Assembly (NCBI GenBank): GCA_937983635.1 | Contig: CALJZR010000076.1 | Coordinates: 1-22,722 of the forward strand | DNA length: 22,722 bases | Source of the DNA: an uncultured bacterium | GTDB taxonomy: Bacteria > Patescibacteriota > Patescibacteriia > Patescibacteriales > UBA12465 | Reading direction: 5' to 3' | Shown: positions 15,753 through 22,722 of the stretch, piece after piece | How positions within the stretch are numbered: the stretch's first letter is position 1 | Layout of the letters: each line of letters opens with the position of its first letter | Notes under the pieces: generated by a model | The model's input: the letters and a program-made list of their open reading frames with translations, nothing else | The model's database searches: none | What the model was told of the DNA's origin: nothing | Made by a program: the position numbers and the translations under genes

Positions 15753-17276
15753 TTAGTTATTTTCTTGTCCGGCGATTAGAATGAAGTCAGGGCGGTCGGA
15801 ACTGTTCTTATAGGTTTCCAGCCAAGAGGGGGCATCATAGGCGAGGCTGGCTTTAGCCGCCGCTTTTAGCACTTCTAGAGCCTGTAGTTCTTTGCCGTAG
15901 CTTAAGTCATAGATAACGGCTGTTTGATATTCTCTCGTGGGAGCGTTGGCTGTTTCAACTATGCGAAAACCATATTGTTGGATGGAGGCGGCTGTCTGGG
16001 CGGCTAAGCCACTGATCCAGGTACCGTTGAGTACGGCCACTTTAATTTCACCTTCAATTTTTTCAATTTTTATATCTTCCTTCTGTTCCTGCTCGTCTTC
16101 ATTCTCTTTAGCGGTGGTTTGGTTATTTTTTTCAGTATTAGTTGAAAGATTATTGCTTTCACTAACGCCGAAAATATTTTGCACCATATTTTTTATTTCT
16201 TGGAAGTTACCGGTTTGGGGGATGAGAATATAGGCACCTTCATCGCCACGGCTAGACATTAGTAACCCGTCCGGACCATCGCTTAATACTTTATTAATAA
16301 TCTGACTACGATCAATATCTTTGTAATCGTTCCACAGTTTAATCATTTCCCAAACATCAAGATTGGTTTTAATATTGCGGTTTAATTCCGAGATGATGCG
16401 GCTGATCATCCCTGGCTTCAGGAGGGTGCTACGGGATAAGAGCTTAGCTTTTACCGCCTCTAGTATTAATTGTTGACGGCGGGCGCGGGCAAAGTCAGAG
16501 CCTTCTGCACCGGCCGCGTGGCGGCTGCGGGCGTATTTCAGCGCCAGCGATCCATCCATGTGTTGTTGCCCTTGTTCAATGTGGAGATGTTCATAGCGGG
16601 CGTAATAATCAGGATTGTCTTCTTGCCCGCGGATGGGATAGCTGTAATCGTCTAAAGTATTTTCCACATTAACATCAACTCCGCCCAGCTCATCAATAAT
16701 TTTTACAAAACCATCAAAATCAATACGCAGATAATAATTTATTTCCGTGCCCAAAATAGAACTGAGAGCGGTGGTCATGGCCGGCCCGCCGCTATTTTCC
16801 TCTTTGGCTTCAGCGAGAGCGTGTATGGAATTAACTTTACGCCAAGCCCCGTTTTCAGTGGGAGCGGTTAAGTCGCGGGGAATAGAAATCATCGCCGCTT
16901 GTTTAGTGGAAGGTTTTAGACTAACCAACATAATCGTGTCAGCGAGATAACCGCCCTCATGATTGGCGCCACCCATGCCTAATAGCAGAATGTTGACGCG
17001 GTCCCTATCTTCTCCTTGGAGAGTGTTATCGCCGTTTTCTGTCAGATGGGTGACTCTTCCCCAAAAAGTATTATTTACCAGCCATTGATTAGCGCTTTGG
17101 CTAGACATAATGACTTTTCCAGAAAAAACCAAGGCTAAAACAATTAAAGTGATAAAATAATTTTTAGCCTTGCGGCGCTTCTTAATAGCCGCTAGTATCT
17201 TTTCTTCCTCTGCTTGTTTAGCTAAATCTTGACTCTCTTGGTCAGTTTCTTCTAATTTTTGCTTAAAATCAATCAT
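15753..17276 (-). CDS. LytR-CpsA-Psr (LCP) family cell-wall polymer ligase
   Basis: LCP enzymes transfer lipid-linked glycopolymers to peptidoglycan outside the membrane. I chose the ATG at 17276 (507 aa) over an upstream TTG at 17294. A basic, charged cytoplasmic N-terminus is followed by one membrane anchor (about 39-58). The LCP domain (about 85-330) shows VNILLLGMGG, LADTIMLVSL, ISIPRDLTAP with the key arginine, FVKIIDELGGVDVNV and ALKYARSRH with its conserved arginines. A low-complexity acidic linker leads to a C-terminal LytR_C-like domain (about 405-500) starting IKVAVLNGTWISGLA. Upstream is a promoter with a consensus TATAAT. Confidence 0.93.
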   Translation of the reverse strand: MIDFKQKLEETDQESQDLAKQAEEEKILAAIKKRRKAKNYFITLIVLALVFSGKVIMSSQSANQWLVNNTFWGRVTHLTENGDNTLQGEDRDRVNILLLGMGGANHEGGYLADTIMLVSLKPSTKQAAMISIPRDLTAPTENGAWRKVNSIHALAEAKEENSGGPAMTTALSSILGTEINYYLRIDFDGFVKIIDELGGVDVNVENTLDDYSYPIRGQEDNPDYYARYEHLHIEQGQQHMDGSLALKYARSRHAAGAEGSDFARARRQQLILEAVKAKLLSRSTLLKPGMISRIISELNRNIKTNLDVWEMIKLWNDYKDIDRSQIINKVLSDGPDGLLMSSRGDEGAYILIPQTGNFQEIKNMVQNIFGVSESNNLSTNTEKNNQTTAKENEDEQEQKEDIKIEKIEGEIKVAVLNGTWISGLAAQTAASIQQYGFRIVETANAPTREYQTAVIYDLSYGKELQALEVLKAAAKASLAYDAPSWLETYKNSSDRPDFILIAGQENN

Positions 17277-17335
17277 AAATATTAAAAAATCCAATGACCG
17301 GAGGGCCTTGAATAAAACTCATTTTTTCTGCCTTT

Positions 17336-17364
17336 ATTATAGTTATATTTGCCTTTTTTAGCAA
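17336..17364 (-). promoter_or_regulatory. Sigma-70-like promoter for the LCP-der operon
   Basis: On the minus strand, -35 TTGCTA (17364-17359), a 17-bp spacer and a consensus -10 TATAAT (17341-17336). The predicted start is near 17329, about 53 nt upstream of the LCP ATG. It lies just past the tRNA-cluster terminator. Confidence 0.65.
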
Positions 17365-17370
17365 CCGCAC

Positions 17371-17399
17371 AAAAAAACCGCTTTTTAGGCGATTTTTTT
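17371..17399 (-). terminator. Intrinsic terminator of the tRNA cluster
   Basis: A hairpin with a CGC/GCG core and A-tract/T-tract arms. The pair next to the core is a U-G wobble on the minus strand but a C-A mismatch on the plus strand, so it suits transcription from the tRNA genes. Confidence 0.6.
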
Positions 17400-17404
17400 G
17401 ATGA

Positions 17405-17479
17405 TGGTCGGGCTGCCCGGAATTGAACCGGGATCACACGCACCCGAAGCGTGTATAATAGCCTTTATACCACAGCCCG
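17405..17479 (-). tRNA. tRNA-Pro (anticodon CGG), with encoded CCA
   Basis: The acceptor CGGGCTG/CAGCCCG is perfect, the anticodon stem CACGC/GCGTG has loop TTCGGGT (anticodon CGG), and the T-arm is CCCGG-TTCAATT-CCGGG. The discriminator A is followed by CCA at 17407-17405, the only tRNA here with CCA in the DNA. The D-stem is weak (about three pairs including G-T). Confidence 0.95.
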
Positions 17480-17496
17480 TGGTTTTCTGGAAAAGG

Positions 17497-17569
17497 TGGA
17501 CTTGAGGGGACTCGAACCCCTTACCTCTGCAATGCGAATGCAGCGCTCTACCAGATGAGCTACAAGCCC
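17497..17569 (-). tRNA. tRNA-Ala (anticodon CGC)
   Basis: A 73-nt cloverleaf with acceptor GGGCTTG/CAAGTCC that contains the G3-U70 wobble, the alanine identity element. The anticodon stem CTGCA/TGCAG has loop TTCGCAT (anticodon CGC, codon GCG). The discriminator is A and CCA is not encoded. Confidence 0.97.
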
Positions 17570-17583
17570 GGGATGCCAGATTG

Positions 17584-17654
17584 TCGGGGTGCCGGGAATT
17601 GAACCCGGGCTACATGCACCCCATGCATGCGTACTACCGTTATACTACACCCCG
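17584..17654 (-). tRNA. tRNA-Pro (anticodon GGG)
   Basis: A 71-nt cloverleaf with acceptor CGGGGTG/CACCCCG, D-stem GTAT/GTAC, and anticodon stem CATGC/GCATG with loop ATGGGGT (anticodon GGG). The T-arm is CCCGG-GTTCAAT-region with a 5-bp stem. The discriminator is A and CCA is not encoded. It is the first gene of the three-tRNA cluster. Confidence 0.95.
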
Positions 17655-17672
17655 GAAAAACACGATAGCAAT

Positions 17673-17701
17673 AGTGTAAAGATATTTTGGAGAGAAGTCA
17701 A
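17673..17701 (-). promoter_or_regulatory. Sigma-70-like promoter for the tRNA Pro-Ala-Pro cluster
   Basis: On the minus strand, -35 TTGACT (17701-17696), a 17-bp spacer and -10 TACACT (17678-17673). The predicted start is near 17666, 12 nt upstream of tRNA-Pro(GGG). Confidence 0.75.
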
Positions 17702-17805
17702 ATTTTTTAGGCAAGGTTAGTTTTAATTTAAATAGAGAAACTATTAGATATTTTATCCTTATATTAAAGTAATTATTTTTTTTAAAAAATTTAGTTTCTT
17801 GGCTT

Positions 17806-17834
17806 TTGACTTCTTTCCCCACTTTTGCTATATT
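17806..17834 (+). promoter_or_regulatory. Sigma-70-like promoter for the T-box/trpB/trpS transcript
   Basis: -35 TTGACT (17806-17811), a 17-bp spacer and -10 TATATT (17829-17834). The predicted start is near 17841, 26 nt before the T-box Stem I. The stretch 17702-17805 between this promoter and the divergent tRNA promoter is AT-rich and shows nothing else. Confidence 0.75.
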
Positions 17835-17866
17835 GTCTTTACTTCCTTAATAAACTTAAAATCTAT

Positions 17867-18115
17867 ATTTATGTCCCGAGGCTTTTGCTTTCGGGGTTGG
17901 GCATAAATACTGGCCGGCAGCGGCCAAAGATGATAGTTGCGTTAGTGACTATCCGGCTTCCTCCGTAATCACAGGATAAGTGTTGTCGCCCGTAAGGGTG
18001 GAGACGCTAAAGAGGTCTGCTTAATTAAGCGGGCAAGAAAGGTGGCACCGCGGGAAATCCCGTCCTTTCTGCTGAATTATTTTATAATGATTCGGCGGCA
18101 AAGATGGGATTTTTT
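17867..18115 (+). promoter_or_regulatory. Tryptophan T-box leader with short Stem I, transcriptional attenuator
   Basis: The T-box sequence AAAGGTGGCACCGCGG (18038-18053) is unmistakable. Stem I is only 42 nt (17867-17908): base ATTTATG/CATAAAT, upper helix CCCGA/TCGGG, and between them a 3' internal-loop strand carrying TGG at 17898-17900, the Trp codon, followed by a purine. Next come a GGCCG-GCAG-CGGCC hairpin (17912-17925), a GATAGT/ACTATC hairpin (17932-17953) and a Stem III-like hairpin with a GTAA loop (about 17978-18010). The antiterminator stem GAAAGG/CCTTTC (18037-18069) has bulge TGGC, whose C would pair with the G73 discriminator usual for bacterial tRNA-Trp. Uncharged tRNA-Trp should favour antitermination upstream of trpB-trpS. 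Confidence 0.93.
18057..18115 (+). terminator. T-box terminator, alternative to the antiterminator
   Basis: The 3' half of the antiterminator (ATCCCGTC, then CTTTCTGCTGAATTA) can pair instead with the segment 18083-18110 (TAATGATTCGGCGGC, AAAGATGGGAT), with only small bulges. TTTTTT follows at 18110-18115. The two structures are mutually exclusive, as expected for a transcriptional T-box. Confidence 0.85.
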
Positions 18116-18135
18116 ATTTACCCAAAATTAATCAT

Positions 18136-18189
18136 ATGAAGTCTTATTTATTCTACAATCGTTCTTCGGAATATTGGCGCCGCTTCTAA
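18136..18189 (+). CDS. Possible aromatic leader peptide (17 aa) between T-box and trpB
   Basis: A short frame MKSYLFYNRSSEYWRRF then TAA. Six of the 17 residues are aromatic and the single Trp codon (18175-18177) sits just before the stop. The last codons form the 5' arm of a small hairpin CCGC-TTCTAAC-GCGG (18180-18194) followed by AGG and TTTTTT (18198-18203), which resembles an attenuator. There is no Shine-Dalgarno sequence before the ATG, but that is normal in this window. The coding status is unproven. It could also be unstructured leader sequence downstream of the T-box. Confidence 0.35.
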   Translation: MKSYLFYNRSSEYWRRF

Positions 18190-18232
18190 CGCGGAGGTTT
18201 TTTATTAATTACAATTATTTAAATTAAAATAT

Positions 18233-19459
18233 ATGAACAATGTTAAATATAAGAATTTACCTGATAATAAAGGCTTTTATGGCGATTTTGGGGGAAGATT
18301 GGTGCCGCCAATGTTAGAAAAAGCTTTACAGGAAGCGGAAACAGGATTTAGAGAAATTAAAAACGATGCCAGTTTCCAAGCAGAATATGCCCGCTTGTTA
18401 AAAGATTTTGTAGGCCGGCCCTCGCCTTTATATTATGCCAAAAATTTAAGTGCAGAATTGGGCGGCGCTCAAATTTATTTTAAGCGGGAAGATCTAAACC
18501 ATACCGGCGCCCATAAGATTAATCATTGTCTCGGCGAAGCTCTTTTAGCTAAGCGTTTAGGGAAGAAAAAAGTAATGGCAGAAACTGGGGCTGGTCAACA
18601 CGGAGTAGCTTTAGCGACGGCGGCGGCGGTTGTTGGTTTAGAGTGTGAAATTCATATGGGGGAGATTGATATTGCCAAGCAGGCCGATAATGTTAAACGG
18701 ATGCGTTTGCTGGGAGCAAAAGTGGTGCCAGTGAGTGCGGGTGGACGCTCTTTAAAAGAGGCGGTTGATAGTGCTTTCGGTGTCTATCTCCAAGAATATG
18801 AAACTACCTTTTTTGCGATTGGCTCCGTTGTTGGCCCTCATCCCTATCCCGAGATGGTTGCCTATTTTCAGAGTATCATTGGCCGGGAAGTGCGGCAGCA
18901 AGCGCAAGAAAAAATTGGTCGTTTACCCGACATTCTTATTGCCTGTGTTGGGGGTGGTTCTAACGCCCTAGGTCTTTTCCATGATTTTTTGGAGGAAGAA
19001 TCGGTGCGCTTGATTGGGGTTGAACCGAGCGGAAAAGGCTTGGAGAGCGGCCAACACGCCGCTACTTTGACATTAGGTAAACCGGGAGCGATTCACGGTA
19101 TGCAGACTTATGTTTTGCAAACAGAAACGGGCGAACCCGCACCCGTACATTCGATTGCTTCGGGTTTAGATTATCCGGGAATTGGTCCGGCTCATGCCTT
19201 TTTTAAAGAAAGCGGGCGGGTAGAGTATGTAAGTGCGGATGATAGGGAAGCAGCTAGCGCTTTTGTGCGCACGAGTTTGCGTGAAGGCATTGTTCCTGCC
19301 CTGGAAAGCTCCCATGCTTTAGCCCATGCCTATCGTCTCGCCCCTACTTTAGAGGCAAATCAGGTGATTGTGGTTAATATGTCTGGCCGCGGTGATAAGG
19401 ACATCGACTTTGTGGCTCAAGAATTTCCAGAAATTGCTTTTGGCCAGGGATTAAAGTAA
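18233..19459 (+). CDS. trpB: Tryptophan synthase beta chain
   Basis: A PLP enzyme that condenses indole with serine to give tryptophan. 408 aa, TrpB1-like. The PLP lysine is K95 in HTGAHKINH, the catalytic glutamate E117 is in AETGAGQHG, and the phosphate-binding loop GGGSN is near 240-244. SGLDYPGIGPAHA and the terminal SGRGDKDI are also conserved. No trpA is adjacent; the next gene is trpS, 26 bp downstream. TrpB normally gets indole from TrpA by a channel, so it may be scavenging indole here, or trpA may be elsewhere. The T-box in front indicates control by tRNA-Trp charging. Confidence 0.97.
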   Translation: MNNVKYKNLPDNKGFYGDFGGRLVPPMLEKALQEAETGFREIKNDASFQAEYARLLKDFVGRPSPLYYAKNLSAELGGAQIYFKREDLNHTGAHKINHCLGEALLAKRLGKKKVMAETGAGQHGVALATAAAVVGLECEIHMGEIDIAKQADNVKRMRLLGAKVVPVSAGGRSLKEAVDSAFGVYLQEYETTFFAIGSVVGPHPYPEMVAYFQSIIGREVRQQAQEKIGRLPDILIACVGGGSNALGLFHDFLEEESVRLIGVEPSGKGLESGQHAATLTLGKPGAIHGMQTYVLQTETGEPAPVHSIASGLDYPGIGPAHAFFKESGRVEYVSADDREAASAFVRTSLREGIVPALESSHALAHAYRLAPTLEANQVIVVNMSGRGDKDIDFVAQEFPEIAFGQGLK

Positions 19460-19485
19460 AATATTAGTATAAATGTAATAATTAT

Positions 19486-20475
19486 ATGAGCCAGCTTAAA
19501 ACTATTTTTTCCGGCGTTCAGCCTAGTGGTAATCTTACCATCGGCAACTACATTGGCGCGATTAGTCAGTGGACGGAGATGCAAGATAAATATCGCTGTA
19601 TTTTTTCTATTGTTGACTATCACGCCATTACCGTTAAATATCAGCCGGATGAGTTAAGAAAAAGAATTTTGGAGATTACTAGAATCTATTTAGCTTCTGG
19701 GATTGATCCGAAAAAGTCTATTATTTTTCAGCAGTCAGCCGTGCCTGAACATACAGAACTGGCTTGGATTTTAGGTTGTTCCGGTTCTTATATCGCCGAC
19801 TTGAAAAAGATGACGCAGTTTAAGGATAAGGCCGGGGAAAAGCAGGATGCTGTTTCTGTCGGCTTGTTTACCTATCCCGTCCTGATGGCCGCCGATATCC
19901 TCTTGTACGATACCCAAGCAGTGCCAGTGGGCGATGATCAGAAACAGCATGTAGAATTAGCCCGGGATATTGCCAAGCGATTCAATCATGAATATGGCCC
20001 TTCTTTTGTATTACCGGAAGCCATTGTGCGTAAAGAAGGGGCGCGTATTATGAGTCTCAGCGATCCTTTAAAGAAGATGTCAAAGAGCGACAGTAATGCT
20101 AATAGTTATATTTATTTACTTGATAATGTCGAAGTAGCAAAAAAGAAAATCATGAAAGCAGTCACTGATTCCGGTGCAGATATTGACTATGATCCGGTCG
20201 CACGTCCGGCTTTAGCCAATCTCCTCACTATTTATGCCACTTTAGGCAATCGCCAGATTCCGCGTTTAGTTAAAGACTATGCGGGTAAGGGTTACGGCGA
20301 TTTCAAAAAAGATTTAGCTGAAGTGGTGGCCAGTTTCTTGATTGATTTCCAAAATAAATTTAACAGCATTAGCGATGAGGAAGTTTTCGCGGTTTTGGAG
20401 AACGGCCGTCAACAAGCAGCAGCATTAGCTCAGGCAAAAATGGAAAAGATTAGACCGGTAATTGGCGTGAGATAG
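19486..20475 (+). CDS. trpS: Tryptophanyl-tRNA synthetase
   Basis: A class I synthetase that charges tRNA-Trp. 329 aa, standard bacterial length. The HIGH-equivalent motif is TIGN at 18-21 after SGVQPSGNL, and KMSKS is at 197-201. The DxxxVPVGDDQKQHVELARDIA block of TrpRS is also present. It lies 26 bp after trpB with no terminator or promoter between, so both genes respond to the same T-box. A terminator follows. Confidence 0.98.
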   Translation: MSQLKTIFSGVQPSGNLTIGNYIGAISQWTEMQDKYRCIFSIVDYHAITVKYQPDELRKRILEITRIYLASGIDPKKSIIFQQSAVPEHTELAWILGCSGSYIADLKKMTQFKDKAGEKQDAVSVGLFTYPVLMAADILLYDTQAVPVGDDQKQHVELARDIAKRFNHEYGPSFVLPEAIVRKEGARIMSLSDPLKKMSKSDSNANSYIYLLDNVEVAKKKIMKAVTDSGADIDYDPVARPALANLLTIYATLGNRQIPRLVKDYAGKGYGDFKKDLAEVVASFLIDFQNKFNSISDEEVFAVLENGRQQAAALAQAKMEKIRPVIGVR

Positions 20476-20506
20476 AGTTTACTCGGTTAAAACATTATTT
20501 AGATAC

Positions 20507-20537
20507 AAAAAAAGAGGGGTAATATTTCCTCTTTTTT
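20507..20537 (+). terminator. Intrinsic terminator after trpS
   Basis: Stem AGAGG/CCTCT with A-tract and T-tract arms (TTTTTT at 20532-20537) and a 10-nt loop. It closes the trpB-trpS transcript. Confidence 0.8.
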
Positions 20538-20608
20538 CTGTAAAATATTAAAGGATGGGCCTAAAAATATTTTAAGCAAATCGATTACTTTATATTTATT
20601 ATTTGTAT

Positions 20609-21925
20609 ATGAATATTTTCCGTCATTTACAAATTAAAGGAGGTAAACAAAGAACGTTACTTTATTTTTTATTGGTATTTGTAGCTTTATTTGCAGTTTT
20701 CTCGTTAGTTAATCCTTGGCGCCAGCTTTATTTAAGTAATTTGAATATTGGCTTGAGTAATACTTTTGTTTTTTGGTCAGTATCAATTTGGTTGCTAATA
20801 ATTATATGTTTTTATTTATTCTTCTTTAAAAAGAGGATTATTTTTTCTTTTCCCTTATTATCGGCCGTTTTTATTGCCTTAAGCCTGTCATTATCTTTAC
20901 TCCTACCTTTAACTTCTAATGATTTATATTCTTATGTTTATCAGGGAAGGGTGTGGTCTGTTTTTAGATTAAATCCTTATATTTATACTTATAGCTCCTT
21001 GTTGCAAGATAATTTTTCTCCTGTCCTAAATAATTATTGGAGTTTTAGAACAAGCCCTTATGGCCCCTTATTTACCGTTTTTTCAGGATTTTTTACCTAT
21101 ATTTTTCAAGCTAGCTTACTTGGTAGTTTACTAAGCTTAAAGGTTTTTTTTGCTAGTTTAAATATCGCCGTAGGAGTGCTAATTTACCGCTTTCGTTTCA
21201 GTTTGGACTCTTTCTATTTGTATGCCTTTAATCCCTTGATTCTATTTGAGATTGTCGTTAACGGTCATAATGATGTTTGCTTAGTTTTTTTCTTAATTTG
21301 GTCTATAATTTTAGCTTTAAGAGGCAAAAATAAATCAGTTTTTTGGCCATTCTTATTATTATTTTTTTCAATAGCGATAAAATATTTATCTGTCGTTTTA
21401 ATCCCTATTTGGTTGATAATATTTTGGCGAGAAGATTCTTCTCGGCGTTCTCGCTTGTGTGTAATTTCAAACTTTGCACTAGCTGGTTTAGCCTCACTTT
21501 TATTATACTGTCATTTTTTCCCTAATTTATCCATTTTTACCGCGTCACTGCTTGAACAGGGTCGGCTAGTCCATTTTTTGAAATCACCCTTAATTAGTTG
21601 GCTTGACACTGTTTTAAACGTTTTTTCGACTAATCATTTGAATATAGCTGTAATTTCTGGGCGCGCAATCTTTTTAATTTTATATTTATTTTTATTAATT
21701 AGAGTGTGGTTCCATGGCTCTAGGGAAAATTTATTGTATTATTCGACTTTGGCCATAACAATTTTACTTTTGAGTTTTTTCACTTGGATGATGCCCTGGT
21801 ATTTAGTTGTTCCCATCGCTCTCTTCAGCCTGCTTTATAATCAAGAAAAGTATCAGAGTTTAGCTGTTTTCAGTATTGTTATGTTTACTATTTATGGCAG
21901 CATCACCTATATAATCTTACGTTAA
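20609..21925 (+). CDS. GT-C fold membrane glycosyltransferase, MptA/MptB-like mannosyltransferase
   Basis: 438 aa from the ATG at 20609 (a TTG two codons upstream is possible). It is a polytopic membrane protein with roughly 11-12 hydrophobic segments. After the second or third segment comes SNDLYSYVYQGR (D105) and LNPY, then SPYGPLF and FNPLILFEIVVNGHND (NGHND at 218-222). These motifs fit the polyprenyl-phosphate-mannose-dependent GT-C transferases related to MptA/MptB and GT87. The catalytic aspartate would be in the first extracytoplasmic loop (D105). The donor and acceptor are inferred, not shown. It is more AT-rich than its neighbours and stands alone between two terminators, converging on the 16S gene. 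Confidence 0.8.
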   Translation: MNIFRHLQIKGGKQRTLLYFLLVFVALFAVFSLVNPWRQLYLSNLNIGLSNTFVFWSVSIWLLIIICFYLFFFKKRIIFSFPLLSAVFIALSLSLSLLLPLTSNDLYSYVYQGRVWSVFRLNPYIYTYSSLLQDNFSPVLNNYWSFRTSPYGPLFTVFSGFFTYIFQASLLGSLLSLKVFFASLNIAVGVLIYRFRFSLDSFYLYAFNPLILFEIVVNGHNDVCLVFFLIWSIILALRGKNKSVFWPFLLLFFSIAIKYLSVVLIPIWLIIFWREDSSRRSRLCVISNFALAGLASLLLYCHFFPNLSIFTASLLEQGRLVHFLKSPLISWLDTVLNVFSTNHLNIAVISGRAIFLILYLFLLIRVWFHGSRENLLYYSTLAITILLLSFFTWMMPWYLVVPIALFSLLYNQEKYQSLAVFSIVMFTIYGSITYIILR

Positions 21926-21961
21926 GCTGGCTATGAAAAGCAGATAGATGAGTTATATAAC

Positions 21962-21989
21962 AAAAAAACACCTAATTAGGTGTTTTTTT
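21962..21989. terminator. Bidirectional intrinsic terminator between GT-C gene and 16S rRNA
   Basis: A perfect 28-bp palindrome: ACACCTAATTAGGTGT with A7 and T7 arms. It can stop both the plus-strand glycosyltransferase transcript and the minus-strand 16S transcript. Confidence 0.85.
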
Positions 21990-22015
21990 GAAACTTGATA
22001 AAAAATTTTGAGTCT

Positions 22016-22119
22016 AATCGGCACCGATTCGAATAATAATATTTTTGTATTATCTTGCGATAATACTTATCGTATAAATACGATATCGACTATTGTCTTG
22101 TTTCATCGATGATGAAGGA
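22016..22119 (-). other. Hairpin array in the 16S rRNA 3' trailer
   Basis: Four inverted repeats lie between the 16S 3' end and the terminator: a TTCATC/GATGAA hairpin (about 22103-22117), ATCGTAT/ATACGAT (22069-22084), GTATTATC/GATAATAC with a GCAA tetraloop on the minus strand (22047-22066) and AATCGG/CCGATT (22016-22029). They are probably processing or stability stems of the pre-16S transcript. The first may be part of a longer stem with the 5' leader outside the window. Confidence 0.5.
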
Positions 22120-22131
22120 CAATTACTCCCT

Positions 22132-22722
<591 letters not shown>

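Noticed and set aside
17640..17822. A 60-codon minus-strand frame
   Set aside because: It overlaps tRNA-Pro(GGG) and both divergent promoters; the composition is AT-rich intergenic sequence.
20637..20650. AAAGGAGGT inside the glycosyltransferase gene
   Set aside because: It resembles a strong Shine-Dalgarno but has no suitable start codon after it, and the hydrophobic N-terminus begins upstream.

Overview
The window looks like a chromosomal segment from a Candidate Phyla Radiation (Patescibacteria) bacterium, probably a Parcubacteria-like lineage. The evidence is the 16S rRNA 3' part at the right edge (CPR-type variants such as TGTACTCACCGCCCGT and GACGATAAGCGAGG), short intergenic gaps, AT-rich spacers, almost no Shine-Dalgarno sequences, and a sparse biosynthetic repertoire. 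TGA acts as a normal stop codon, so this is not the recoded SR1/Gracilibacteria code. I see no phage, insertion sequence or CRISPR array.

Layout. (1) 1-2843, minus strand: a membrane-anchored YoaR/VanW-like envelope protein that runs off the left edge, a 62-aa small protein, an Hsp20 chaperone, tRNA-Val(GAC), tRNA-Ile(UAU) and a DHH-family protein with a degraded active site. (2) 2966-9943, plus strand: valS, a four-helix membrane protein, pheS, pheT and a small membrane protein, closed by a bidirectional terminator. A divergent pair of sigma-70-like promoters separates blocks 1 and 2. (3) 9947-17276, minus strand: a disordered acidic protein, topA, dprA, an unusual long-hairpin element, pth, der and an LCP cell-wall ligase. 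(4) 17371-17654, minus strand: a tRNA-Pro(GGG), tRNA-Ala(CGC), tRNA-Pro(CGG) cluster with its own promoter and terminator. (5) 17806-20537, plus strand: a tryptophan T-box leader, a possible aromatic leader peptide, then trpB and trpS. (6) 20609-21925, plus strand: a GT-C mannosyltransferase-like membrane enzyme. (7) 22132-22722, minus strand: the 3' part of a 16S rRNA gene, with no 23S gene downstream of it.

How it fits together. Most of the content is translation: three aminoacyl-tRNA synthetases, five tRNAs, peptidyl-tRNA hydrolase, the ribosome-assembly GTPase Der and 16S rRNA. DNA topology and uptake (TopA, DprA) and envelope construction (LCP, VanW-like, GT-C) make up the rest. Tryptophan supply and charging (trpB-trpS) is under tRNA-Trp-sensing control.

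Most worth a second look: the T-box with a very short Stem I, the long hairpin RNA candidate near dprA with a CCTCC loop, the tRNA-Ile(UAU), the 16S gene apparently unlinked from 23S, and the DHH pseudo-enzyme.
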